From Aphrocallistes beatrix (lineage: Eukaryota > Porifera > Hexactinellida > Sceptrulophora > Aphrocallistidae): a DNA stretch of 64,000 bases. The notes below the pieces were generated by a model, which saw only the letters and a program-made list of their open reading frames with translations, ran no database searches and was not told the origin of the DNA. A program made the translations under genes and the position numbers. Positions 1 through 10,582 of the stretch are shown here, piece by piece. The stretch covers positions 2,232,001 to 2,296,000 of the forward strand of contig OY725500.1 in assembly GCA_963281255.1 (NCBI GenBank). Direction: 5' to 3'. Each line of letters begins with the position of its first letter. Position 1 is the stretch's first letter.

Positions 1-129
1 TGATGTGTTAATTACAGAACCTGTTACAAACGATAACAAGTTTCATGTAATTACTTCAAGTAATGGATTTCTAAAAACGTTGATACCATTTGGGGATTAA
101 GACAATCACCCTTATATAAGGTCACCTGT

Positions 130-329
130 NNNNNNNNNNNNNNNNNNNNNNNNNNNNNNNNNNNNNNNNNNNNNNNNNNNNNNNNNNNNNNNNNNNNNNN
201 NNNNNNNNNNNNNNNNNNNNNNNNNNNNNNNNNNNNNNNNNNNNNNNNNNNNNNNNNNNNNNNNNNNNNNNNNNNNNNNNNNNNNNNNNNNNNNNNNNNN
301 NNNNNNNNNNNNNNNNNNNNNNNNNNNNN
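130..329. other. Assembly gap
   Basis: A run of exactly 200 N characters, the usual placeholder for a scaffold gap of unknown size. The 129 bases before it hold nothing I recognise. The 5' part of the Hel copy that ends at 564 probably lies in the gap. Confidence 0.99.
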
Positions 330-564
330 TTCCAAATATAATTGACTCAACTCTCTGTTATGACGTCATCATTACGCATCAAAATTTTAAAAATTGACAA
401 ATTCGGTGATTTTTCGTGCGATATCGATTATAGCAGTAGGACAGACATATTTAGAGGTGTTTTCTCCTTTATAATTAATCATTGTAACACCAGGCACCCA
501 CAGGGCGCCTCCGGCGGACACAGTGTTCGCCATCCGCGCAGTGCAAGCAAGCGAATCGCGCTTG
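330..564 (+). mobile_element. Hel-family Helitron-like element, 3' part
   Basis: This matches the 3' half of the Hel family, including the 'tgacgtcatcattacgcatc' block, the 'gatatcgattata' block and the GC-rich tail with a GGCGGACAC/GTGTTCGCC-like hairpin. It ends in CTTG followed by T, as the better-defined copies do. The 5' half is hidden by the gap. Confidence 0.75.
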
Positions 565-1225
565 TCTCAAATATATCATAGTGACATTCGTAAATTAGAA
601 ATGCTATTTGGAGAAATTTCTATTTCATTTCTAAGTACTTCATAATCTAAAATAACGATAGTTTATCGTGTGGAATTTACACTCAAATCTGAAAATGTGG
701 TCTAACAATAATTTTTGATGCATATAGGATGACGTCAATTGAAGTAGTCGAGCTACACTGTTCGTCACCCTACTATAAACTTCAACACTTGAAAATACTA
801 ATTAATGGTTTCGTGCGAAGTATCATTACAGCAGGACTAATAATCCTAGCTAAGATAGGCATGTTTATCTAGAAATTCGCAAAAATCTAAGAATTCCCAA
901 TTTCATCTTGACACACTGCATTTTGAATGGCCGACCTATCAAAAACTTAGTTTAAATGTCAAAATTATACAAAAACTTAGTATGTGATTATTATAACTGA
1001 ATAATTTCAAAAACAAAGTAAACACTAAGTAGTAGTAACTTAGTTTTCCGCTTAAACTAAGTATTTACCGAGCAATTACTTTGGTTTTTAGCCAAAAAAA
1101 TCCCCTCACAGACGGGCTAGAAGTGTGTTTCCAAATTCCTTGGATGACATGTATTGTGTCATCATGCAAGGAATGTGGAAGCACAAAAAATATTTAACTG
1201 AAATTAGTACCATAATCATTTTCAT
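565..1225. other. No gene seen; Harbinger-like scrap
   Basis: AT-rich sequence without a convincing reading frame. Between about 950 and 1075 there are several cttagttt/aaactaag motifs in both orientations, like the subterminal repeats of the Harbinger element at 12285-15329, so this is probably a decayed end of such an element. Confidence 0.4.
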
Positions 1226-1269
1226 CCAACAAACTTTAATTGATGTAACAATTAAAGTTTGTAGGATGA
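1226..1269. repeat. Short perfect-looking inverted repeat
   Basis: Two arms of about 19 bases (catccaacaaactttaatt and its near reverse complement) are separated by about 8 bases. It could fold as a cruciform or be the centre of a decayed palindromic MITE. No gene is attached. Confidence 0.6.
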
Positions 1270-1289
1270 AAATTGTGTATGTAAATTTT

Positions 1290-1690
1290 AGCTGAATCAC
1301 TATGATGACGCCAGCATATTTAATTAGCATAGTTTTGTACAGTCATCTACACTGAACACTTTCTACAACAAATGTTTATTTTTATTTCTTATCATTGTAA
1401 CTTTATTAGCAATTTATAATTATTGCTGTGTGATCATGATGACGACAGCATAAAAAATTAACATAATTTTGTAGAGTAATCGATTCTGAACACTATATAC
1501 AATATATGTTTATTTCTATCTATTATCATTTTATTTCTATTAACCATTCATTATTATTGCTGTATCATCATGATGACGTAAGCATGATTAATTAAGATAA
1601 TTTTGTTGAGACATCTATATTGAACACTTTATTGAACAATTGTTTATCTCAAACTATTAAAATTTGAGCTCTAATAAGCATTTATCATTA
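1290..1690. repeat. 134-bp tandem repeat, about three units
   Basis: The marker atgatgacg recurs at 1302, 1436 and 1570, exactly 134 bases apart each time. Each unit also contains gaacac, a tgtttat block and a tattattgctgt block in the same order. Units differ by several substitutions. No coding capacity is seen. Confidence 0.8.
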
Positions 1691-1830
1691 AAATTAGAGC
1701 GATGAAGATGCGACAACAATTTTACCTCAAATTGCTGAGGTCATATGTCCGATGTGTCTAGGAATGAAATAGGTTTTAGAGGGCTTCATATTTCATCAGT
1801 GTTAACAATCTTTTTCTCGCACTTCTGGCG

Positions 1831-1870
1831 CACATCTACATATATGTCCGCACATCTACATATATGTCCG
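1831..1870. repeat. Perfect 20-bp tandem duplication
   Basis: The 20-mer cacatctacatatatgtccg occurs twice back to back without a mismatch, so the duplication is recent or well conserved. Confidence 0.95.
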
Positions 1871-1913
1871 CAAATTCACAAAGAATTTCAGGGCGATATC
1901 TTTTAAACTCTGG

Positions 1914-2110
1914 GGCCTCATTCACCAAAGTTCTAAACTGAAATTCTTAGAATTTCATTTGATTCTAAGAATTATTCTAAGAAATTTTCAATTTTAAGTC
2001 GAATTCTTAGAAGTATTTTAAGTGGTATTCACTAAAGTTCTACAGTCAAATTCTTTGAATTTATCGGGTAGTGGGTTTACTTAAATTCATTCTAAATCGT
2101 TGAAGTTCGA
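1914..2110 (+). mobile_element. Harbinger-type terminal fragment
   Basis: It starts ggggcctcattcaccaaag, close to the end of the Harbinger element at 12285 (ggccttattcactaaac), followed by many short aattcttagaa-type subterminal motifs in both orientations. The opposite end is not found, so this is a solo end or truncated MITE. The stretch 2111-2844 shows nothing further. Confidence 0.45.
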
Positions 2111-2844
2111 ATTTTTAAAGATATACATGGTTTACAATGTTAACCACTCGCTAATTGATGATGAATAGAGTGGCTGTCTCTTAAGGCCACCCAGGGCCTA
2201 GAATTAATTTTTGTTATATTTCAATTTCATAATTAGGTTACTTCACTGAGTAGTCTAGGAACAATATTATGCAATCAATTTGCTCCTATATCATATTTCC
2301 ACCTCTCTAGGGCTATGGTTCCAAATTAGGTAATACTAAATTCCTATACCGTCGATTTCGTAGTTATGCATGATCCACCAACTTATGTGTTAGTCAATTC
2401 ATTGTTCTCAGGTGTTTATTATGCAATATATAGGCTAAGGAAACTTGACTACTAGAATGGACTTTCATGCTTTAATATCTAAAAATATATTGACCTCATA
2501 ATCTGATTACGAGGGCAAAATATCCTAAAATAGCAGAAATTTAATGGCTTCAATATGTATCGTGTTCAATAATAGAACTTTAACTATACTTCTAGTAGGT
2601 TGCTTATTATATGAATAGTTTAATTGTTTAAATGCTAAGATATATCTCACTTACTTTTTCTGAAAAAAGCTACACAATGTAACAAACTGCATTATTTTTG
2701 AATATATTTTATCATTGTTTTTATCATACTCTATATTATTATTATTGGGTTTTTCAACTTAATTCAATTCACGATTATCAAAAGAATGAATTTGCTCATG
2801 ATAAATGCAGAAACAATACGGAAAGACTACGTACAGTCTAAACA

Positions 2845-3664
2845 ATTCCATTCAGGGAGATCTTGAACATCTTCAATATTTATGCCGAGACATTTGACAT
2901 GATACCAAAGATCGCAAATGTTACACAGGATCCAATCGATTCCTTATCACAAAAGCCGATACCAAAACCAACGATGCAATCGTCCTGAGTACCACCGCAA
3001 ATAGCGCAAGAGTCCGAGTAAATACGGGTGACCCTGATGACTAGGAGGTTTTTGAATAGGAAGACGTGTTCGATTTCAAGTTGAACTGAATACAGATGAG
3101 AATAGTTTGCTTGACAGGTTTTCTGATGTTTTCAATGAAAGTATCGTAATCTGCGGCTGAGGTCGAATTTGATTTCAGTTTATTCTCGTATAAAGTGCAA
3201 ATGTGGCATGAATTGCATCCAATCCCATACGAAATAATATGAGCAGTGTCGACAGCTATTGCAGAGGCAAAACAACAACGGCTAAAACCCCCGCCTGCCT
3301 TACCACTACGCATCTGGTATCACCCGTCTAGGAGGCAACAATGCGAACATGAGAAGCCGATGGGCCAACTGATTGTAATATGTGTAAACGATCTCTTGCA
3401 CTATCCATGGAAAGATTCGCCACGTATTCTGCAGCCAAAACAAAGACTTCTGTGCTAAATTGAATGTTTTAGTGTCACAGGGAGGAGGCAAATTGAGGGA
3501 AGCATGATAAATACTGAGTCCTTGGTATCCTGGGAGGACCACTCATCGATAATATTTTGAGAACTATCAGGTTGAGAACTGATAGGAACGTTTAAAATAT
3601 CGCAAATAGATTCTTCATCACTTGATGATACAAATTCTGGATCTAGAACGTTCTTCGATGCCAT
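2845..3664 (-). pseudogene. Mutator-like transposase with PHD finger, degenerate
   Basis: Three frames read in order on the minus strand give a protein remnant. The N-terminus (3664 to about 3460) starts MASKNVLDPEF and is rich in serine and acid residues. A middle part (3300 to about 3050) reads SAIAVDTAHIISYGIGCNSC, the style of the Mutator-like transposase domain in which an 'I/VD..T..V..Y.V' strand precedes a C-x2-C knuckle. The C-terminus (about 3020 to 2850) reads CAICGG, then after a frame change CNICDLWYHVKCLGI and W-x-C-x2-C, matching a C4HC3 PHD finger. The same architecture (acidic N-terminus, Mutator core, C-terminal PHD) occurs in the two MULE genes at 49709-51715 and 56609-59096, but this copy belongs to a clearly different subfamily. 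It has lost the region carrying the second and third catalytic acids and has several frameshifts. Non-functional. Confidence 0.6.
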
Positions 3665-4600
3665 TGGTTCAGTGAAAGAGCAAATTCTGGATTACAAATT
3701 GTGATATATGAATTGTTGTACCTGAAATATATTTCAAAATATTTATGAAATCTACGGATATTTTAACATCGTTGGAATAACTTGAATATTCATTTATGTA
3801 GTAATATAATATTATTCAAATAAAAGGATGCTATTACATTCATATTTTGAAATGGATATCATGTATTTCATACAAGTAATTGAATATTTTTGTATTAGTC
3901 AGTAATAATGTAAAGTTAAATTGTGAAAGTGACGGAAGCATTCTATTAGAGTCTCTAACTGAAAGTAAACAGTATAACTACTGAGCAATTTAGAGCATTC
4001 AGTATAGAACAATCAACCAATACATCTTTACTATACTGAATCTAAAAATCACTGTGAGTAACCTTGTAAATATACAAATATACAAATTTGGATAAATTCA
4101 GAAAAAAAATGAATTCGGCTGGTTATTAAAAATCGTCACATTGGAATAAATACGGAATATTTTGAAAAGATAATCAAGAGTTAGATTATACAAAGATAAA
4201 GGAACACAAATTGGGCATCAGAATGAACTTTGAAATTTTTGATTTTTTTCGAATCTTAGCCCAGGATGGCCTTAAGGTATAGGTTACATTGTTAGACACG
4301 GTTAGTTTCAGAAAAAAACATGGTTAGGTGCACGCCCTAACATCTACGCTCCCTTGATTCCTTTCAATATTTTTATTTTTTCAGTTATTTTACTAAATAA
4401 CAATCTTAACTCAATTGATATTATTGAACTATTAACTTGAATCTATAAAACGGAATATAAAATTTTCCTGCACTATAATCGCAATAAGAAAGCACTACTA
4501 GAGAAACGTTGCAAGAAATTTCTGTTTTTAGCTAGAGATTTGATGCTATCAAATGGTAAAAGAGAACTCTTTGGTTACTCGGAATAATGCTATTGGACAA
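3665..4600. other. No feature recognised
   Basis: AT-rich sequence with stops in all frames. I see no terminal repeat, RNA gene or conserved motif. Confidence 0.4.
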
Positions 4601-4995
4601 TAATCTGCTGGAATGACGAGAACAGAGGTGGTTAATTAGTTGGGAGTTGGAATTGCCACAATGAAAATATGGCGGAGGTGACACAGGGAGGGGAAAAGTT
4701 TGGCGAATCGCAACGGTCGTGGTAGGAAAAAATCAAAATTTAAAAGAGCAAGGGAAAAAGAAGACAATTATGCAGAGAACTAGCTAATAGGTTATCGAAA
4801 CTTGGACGAATGGTTTTCTATGAGACAATTCAGGACGTATTTATATGGAAATCTAAAACTCTTAAATCAGCATTATATTCTCGGTGTAGAGCGCAAACCC
4901 AAGCGTGTCGTAGGTCTGGTGGACCGTCTGGCATCTTGAAAATGGGGACACGATCTTCTGGGGTGAAGCTTCTACATCCAGCAGCCGAACAGTAA
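4601..4995 (+). pseudogene. Tc1-like transposase N-terminal scrap
   Basis: Reading with frame changes gives GVGIATMKIWRR followed by a basic stretch NRNGRGRK, which resembles the second helix-turn-helix and the GRPR-like AT-hook linker of Tc1 transposases. The following stretch (from 4810, about 60 codons open) does not show a recognisable DDE core. No terminal repeats were found. Call rests on short motifs only. The stretch 4996-6102 shows nothing I can name. Confidence 0.35.
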
Positions 4996-6102
4996 GACAT
5001 TTAACACTTTATATGAGACTATCGAAGGTAATAATTGAATTATATTAAAGAATTGTTAATTGAAAGCGTTTAACGGCTTATAATGTCAAATTATTAAGTT
5101 TAAAAGCAATTTTTTGCATTTTATACTTGTGAGAAAATCAAATATACGTATAACTTGCGGTTCACTAATAATTCTGTCCACTACTCCCTAGTCCAAATTT
5201 TCAAGGTTGATGTTAGGCCTTATTAGAGTAGGCTATGATATTTGGAAGAAAGAATGTGTTCTTCTTGCGCTACAAGTGGTTCTTATATCCTTCAGAAACT
5301 TATATTCGCAGCTAATAACCTTTTTTGGCAAATACAGTTAAAAATTATGTAATTTGTAGTTATCTAGGGTGTGGAGAAGCAGAAACTAAAAAGAAATTAA
5401 CAAATCGAAATTACTGCAATTATGATGTTTGTCTCACATGTGTACAGTATTTCTTTTGTTTTATGTTAGTTAGTTTAGAAGTAGAGCAGTTACCCTGAAG
5501 AGGGAGGGAATCTGATGAACGTCATCTCCAAACACAAATAGTCGACAATATTAAACAAATGTACATTATAATTTTGTATTTTACTAGTATTGGTATTGTA
5601 GAATTACTGTACTTCTTATGTAGAAATATATGATTAACAAGATAGATATGATTAACAAGTGTGAATTTTTCTCTTTTCTAAACAATCAACTGAATCATTT
5701 CTCAAAAGCAAAAGCATTTGATTATTCATTTGTGAATTATTACAGAAATTAATGGCAGTGAACTTTAACTTCATGTAATATCAAACTTATACTTGAGAAG
5801 AGTATAATGGTTCGAGGAAGACATCAATCACATGTATACGCTATTTATAGTCAAACTATTATACCATGCGGTTAACCAGCACCATTTCTAGAAGGCAAGC
5901 TCATTATGCAAATATCCAAGTTTGTAGATATCAATAGTTATGCGTATTTAAGTATTTTTCAAAGGGTTTAACAAGATATCGGCTCAGAAAGTGAGAATTA
6001 AAGTTGTAATTGACGACAGGACAGAATGCAAATGTCAAAATTGGAATTTTGCTCTTAAAATTCACAATTGTGAACTTTATTTGTTTAAAATAATGGATTA
6101 AT

Positions 6103-6440
6103 CATAGACTCTGTAGGCGTTCAATCTCGAGTTTTGGATTTTGACTCCATTTTGTATTATTGATATTTCGTATTCCGGTGAAGTTCGACATAAATATATA
6201 TTATTGTTAAATAGGGAGTCATATTTTTGGAGTCCCTTGGTCATGTTACCTCCCTCAACTATCTGCAGAATGCGAGTATTGCGGTTTCCACACCTGATTT
6301 GACCAATTTCGGTAATTTTCTGGTCTGTTAAAAACAAATTTTAGAATGTTATTAGTGTATGAGTTTCAGAGAAAATCAAGATGTTGAAAGGTAGAATAGA
6401 AAAAATTAAAAATCTCTATCGGAATGTTTGATGATAGATA
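6103..6440 (+). mobile_element. G-family palindromic MITE, one arm
   Basis: It starts catagactctgtaggcgttc, the same end as the MITE at 19053-19715, and follows that element's arm for about 330 bases (shared blocks include the tgtattattgat and ttgttaaatagggag-like stretches). The second arm is missing. Confidence 0.6.
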
Positions 6441-6468
6441 TATCATATTTGAGATATAATAATATTCA

Positions 6469-7352
6469 CATTCTATTAAAATTTGGTATTTTCTAATTAG
6501 TACTTAAAATGGCTAAGTTATAATCGAGAAATGAAGTTTATTATTACTTAGGGCATTCAAAAAGTTCTCATCTCATATCTGTATCTCAAATGATAGTGAA
6601 AATAGGATATTTCCGATTTGTCCATTGTATTCCTTAGGGGATCAGCTTCCAATTTATATATTGGTTTATTTTAAAAGGACAATTATTGTGGTTCCTACAT
6701 TAGATTTTTTGTGCATCGGTTTAGGGTAGTGTCGAAAAGTTGGAATCTCTCCATTGAAAATGGCTTAAAACTAAATTTGGAGAATAAAAGTTGTGAAAAT
6801 CGTAGAATAAGGTCATTAAAAGGTTAAATAATTAAGAACCAATGTGAAAAAGTAAACGGGAGGTGTTCAATAGTATTGCTCGTGTTGAAAAAATATCATG
6901 CTACTTTTAGTGGATTTTTTGCCAATTTTCGCCACTCAAAAAGTGGGACAAAAATGGTAGTAAACCACTTCAAAACATAGTATTCCCTCAGCCTCAAACT
7001 ATAATACTTCAGAAAATTCAATCTATATGTTAGTTGATGCGTAGAATTCGATGGAGGGATCAGTTTTAATCTAAATTTGCTCAGAACTGAAATATATCAA
7101 AGGGAACCCGAAAAATCACGTTCAAAGGGACTACCTTAAGCCGATGTACAAAAATATAATGTAGGAACCACAACAATTGTCCTTGTAAAATAAACCAATA
7201 TACAAATTGGAAGCTGATCCCCTAAGGAATACAATAGACAAATAGAAAATATCCTATTTTCACTATCATTTGAGATACAGATTTGGGATGAGAACTTTTT
7301 GAATGCCCTAAGTATTATTATAAAAATGAAAATGACATCATAATTCCATGAT
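6469..7352 (-). mobile_element. Hel fragment split by a mariner-type MITE
   Basis: Bases 6469-6546 match the Hel block around 'attctattaaaattt' and 'ggctaagttataatcga'. The match resumes at 7313 with the 'ataaaaatgaaaatgacatcataattccatgat' block (two adjoining pieces of the family consensus). The MITE at 6547-7312 sits between them. Confidence 0.65.
6547..7312. mobile_element. Mariner-type MITE, 766 bp, long inverted ends
   Basis: The left end cttagggcattcaaaaagtt is mirrored by aactttttgaatgccctaag at the right, each flanked by TA. Inverted similarity continues inward for about 190 bases (for example the tatctcaaatgatagtgaaa block against tttcactatcatttgagata). The tip resembles the mariner element's tip at 22852 (ctacgggcattcaataagta), so a mariner-family transposase is the likely mobiliser. 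No coding sequence inside. Confidence 0.85.
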
Positions 7353-7367
7353 TTCATAAAAGCTGAT

Positions 7368-7690
7368 TTTTGGCATGTGGGGGTCTTTTGGTAATGGCTC
7401 CACTAAAGTTCTGAACTCAGACGAAAATGTCGACTCATCATAGAATTATGACGTCATTGTCACCTTTTTATAATTTGAATTTTCAGTTTTTCGACTATAA
7501 CTCAGCCGTTTTAGGTGAAAGAAGGATGAAATTTTGTGTATAAAAATATGCCTCACATATGCTACAAATATAAAAAATGATGACTTATCACTCTGTTATG
7601 TCGTCACCATTAAGCATCAAAATTTTAAAATTGACAAATTTGGTGATTTTTCGAGTGAGATCGATTATGAAGACATTTTGTTCAAATCTT
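7368..7690 (+). mobile_element. Hel-family element, truncated at both ends
   Basis: Contains the 'gatttttggcatgtggggg', 'cgaaaatgtcgactcatcat', 'ttatgacgtcattgtcacc' and 'gatcgattatgaagacattt' blocks in plus orientation. It stops at about 7690 where the Tigger-bearing sequence begins, so the GC-rich 3' tail is lost. Confidence 0.75.
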
Positions 7691-7784
7691 TGGTCTTTCT
7701 ATCAAAACAAATCAACAACGTCTTCCACAAAATCTAACCTTTTCACAGAAGTTAGAGATTTTGAAGGTAGGTGAAAAAGTAGTC

Positions 7785-9197
7785 AGCGAGCCGTTGCGGC
7801 TAAGTTTGGCGTTTCCCTTGGAGTTGTTAACCGCGTGGTTAAACGAAAGCTATAACTTGAGATATGGCCGAGAACAACTGCCATCATGCTGCTAAACGCG
7901 TAAAATCTAAAAACGAAGATCCAAATGAGAAAGTGTAGGAGTGGTTCGTTGCAGCCCGATCCAAGAACATCCCAGTGTCAGGTCCTATCCTCCAAGAGAA
8001 AGCACAGGATATCGCAACAGAACTCGGACAGACTGAATTAAAAGCATCAAATGGCTGGCTTGAAAAATTTCGTCTTCGCTATAATATCAACAAAACCTGG
8101 TCAAAACCTGGAACCTGGAAGCAACGCTTTGACTCTCTCATCGACGAATACAGCCTTGACGTATTCAACTGCGATGAAACAGGCCTCTTCTACAATGCAT
8201 TGCCAGCAAAGTCCCTCGTCCAGAAGGGAGACTCCAACCATGGGACTAAAGTACCAAATAATCGACTTACTATTCTCCTCTGTTCCAACATGTCAGTGAC
8301 AGAGAAACTAATTCCGCTGATGATTGGGAAGAGAAAAAACCCCCGATGCTGCAAGAACATCAAGTATGTCTCAGAGCTGCCTGTGACTTGCACAACAAGA
8401 AAGCTTGGATGAACACAACCATGTTCGATGAGTGGCTGAAAGACTTAAACCGCAGCATGGCAAAGAAGACGAGGAACATCTTGTTGTTTGTATTAGACAA
8501 TGCTCCCAGCCATTCCCAAATCAAACTCTCCAATGTTGTGATCAAGTTCTTCCCTGCCAACTGCACATCAGAACTGCAACCTATGGACCAGGGTATAATC
8601 AAGAAATTGAAAACCGTTTACAGGAAGCGAATACTCCGTCGCGTCATAGCCATAAATCGACTCCGTTGAGAATGGAAATGAACTTTTCAAATCCGTTAAC
8701 GTCATAAATGCCATCTACTGGGTCGCACAAGCTTGGCAAGATGTGACACAGGAAACTATCCAGAAATGCTTTGCTAGTCGTGAGTTAGAATTCTTCGAGG
8801 GATTTGAGTCTTTCGAGACACCAGATTCAACAGATCAACTAAACAGTATTTTGAAAGACTTCACAACAATTACCGAGACAGAGTCCGGTAACACCGAGGA
8901 GTATGTGGACATTGACAGTGGGAACCAGGCTCATAGTTTGGAATCAACTGACTGGGAAGCTGAACTCACTCATGTATCAATGATCAGGACATCACACTAG
9001 ATAAGACTTCTCAGGACTTAGCGGAACCATCAGTGCCTTCTGACAAGGATGTTATCAGTGCTGTAGAGGTCCCTAAGTTATATGCAATTCACAATCGTAG
9101 TGTTCTAGGGTCAATCATCAGTACTGAGAGTGTTGTCTATGGACATATTGTAGAAAAGCGTCGCCATAAGTATCAAAGACTAAGTTTAATCAAGTGA
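7785..9197 (+). pseudogene. pogo/Tigger-like transposase pseudogene
   Basis: A CENP-B/Tigger-type cut-and-paste transposase, broken but almost full length. An N-terminal HTH (SQRAVAAKFGVSLGVV, 7785-7850) is followed by stops near 7852 and 7938. A second CENP-B HTH (ILQEKAQDIATELG, WLEKFRLRYNI) runs from 7980 to 8090. The DDE_1 core has the first Asp in VFNCDETGLFY (about 8173), the second in LFVLDNAPSH (about 8496) and the third in LQPMDQGII (about 8586). The last two are 29 residues apart, as expected for pogo-group enzymes. Frameshifts lie near 8385, 8650 and 8990. After the last one, an acidic tail continues in another frame to a stop at 9195-9197. All three catalytic Asp codons survive. 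The element lies between Hel pieces; I could not fix its terminal repeats. Confidence 0.85.
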
Positions 9198-9301
9198 ACT
9201 ACTTATTAGATTTAATAATACAGATTCGTTAAACGTGTACAAACAAACATTCATAGACCGCATAAAGTTTATGACAGCTGTCTAAAAGGCAGACAAGGAA
9301 C

Positions 9302-9355
9302 ACCTCCATATTAGGAACACTTTTCAGCAGTCCCAAATAGTGTTCCCTAATTGGA
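9302..9355. repeat. Imperfect 18-bp stem inverted repeat
   Basis: The arms cctccatattaggaacac and gtgttccctaattggagg are separated by about 17 bases. This looks like a miniature pogo/Tigger-type MITE or a terminal hairpin just past the Tigger gene. Confidence 0.6.
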
Positions 9356-9356
9356 G

Positions 9357-9753
9357 GCTTTTATAAAGGAGAATATATCTCTAAATACGTCTGTCCAACT
9401 GTTATAATCGATATCGCAGGAAAAATCACAAATTTGTCAATTTTTAAAATTTTGATACATAATGATGACGTCATAACAGAGTGATGATAGTTACATCATA
9501 TGTGAAGTATATTAATAATTTAATATATATATTCTATTAAAATTTCAGCCTTCTATCGCCTAAAATGGCTGAGTTATAGTCGAAAAAATGAAATTTCTAA
9601 TTATAAAAAGGTGCCAATGACGTCATAATTCCATGATGAGTCGACATTTTCGTCTGAGGTTAGAACTTATTGGAGCCATAGCCAAAAGAGTCCCGAATAC
9701 CAAAAATCAGCTTTCTGCACCTGGCTGTTTCTTCAATCAATTCGTTACAGATT

Positions 9754-9787
<34 letters not shown>

Positions 9788-9857
9788 ATATATATATAGT
9801 ATATACACATATACAAATATATATATACACAATAATCGAGTTTTAATAGTAAGGATA
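9357..9857 (-). mobile_element. Hel-family element, minus orientation
   Basis: Runs from the 'ttataaaggagaatat' block to the AT microsatellite (9755-9830) and the terminal 'atcgagttttaatagtaagg' end. The GC-rich CTTG tail is absent at its left border, so it is 3'-truncated. A second, shorter copy follows directly. Confidence 0.8.
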
Positions 9858-10083
9858 CATTCTATTAAAATTTCAGCTTTTTATCACTTAAAATGGCTGA
9901 GTTATGGTCGAAAAACTGAAATTTCTATTTATAAAAAGGTGACAATGACGTCATAATTCCATGATGAGTCGACATTTTCGTCTGAGCTCAGAACTTAGTG
10001 GAGCCATAGCCAGAAGACCCCCACATGCCAAAAATCAGCTCTCTGCGCCTGGCTGTTTCTTCAATCAATTCGTTACAGATATA
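9858..10083 (-). mobile_element. Hel-family partial copy
   Basis: Repeats the 'attctattaaaatttcagc' to 'atcaattcgttacagata' part of the family directly after the previous copy's 5' end. It is cut off at the AT microsatellite by the MITE at 10084. Confidence 0.75.
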
Positions 10084-10549
10084 CACTGCTTGGCCAAAAG
10101 AATTGGAACATCATATTGCTTTGCATCATAGGTCATACTAAATGGGTCTATCTATGGACTCCAATCAATTAAAACCACTAAGGTTATTAATTTCTAACAT
10201 AAATTTCGAAATATACACACTAGAATAAATCAATCTAGAAGGTTCCTATAGATAATCCTTTCCAAAGCGCAATTACTAGTACCTGTAACGCCTTGTGCTA
10301 CTTGTCACCATTATATATTATGGGAACAAGTGGATCAAGGTGGCACAAGCGGTATTAACTCCCTTTAGGCATAATTGATGAATAGAAAACATCTAAACTG
10401 AGTAACTCGAGTGTGTAGATTTCGAATTTGATGTCAGATTTTCAGTAGCTGTCGTGAGTTTAATGAATTGACCTCAATGGAGAGACTCATTTTAGTATTA
10501 TTTATGATACAAAGTAATATGGTGTACCAATACTTTTGGTCAGGCAGTG
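10084..10549. mobile_element. Tc1/mariner-type MITE, 466 bp
   Basis: The left end cactgcttggccaaaagaat pairs with the right end accaatacttttggtcaggcagtg (shown in two parts: accaatacttttgg, tcaggcagtg). TA flanks both sides. It sits inside the AT microsatellite of a Hel copy. No reading frame of note. Confidence 0.8.
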
Positions 10550-10582
10550 TATATATATGTATATATATATATACATATACAG

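Noticed and set aside
51-350. A 99-codon minus-strand frame across the gap
   Set aside because: Most of it is N; the translated ends are short and meaningless.
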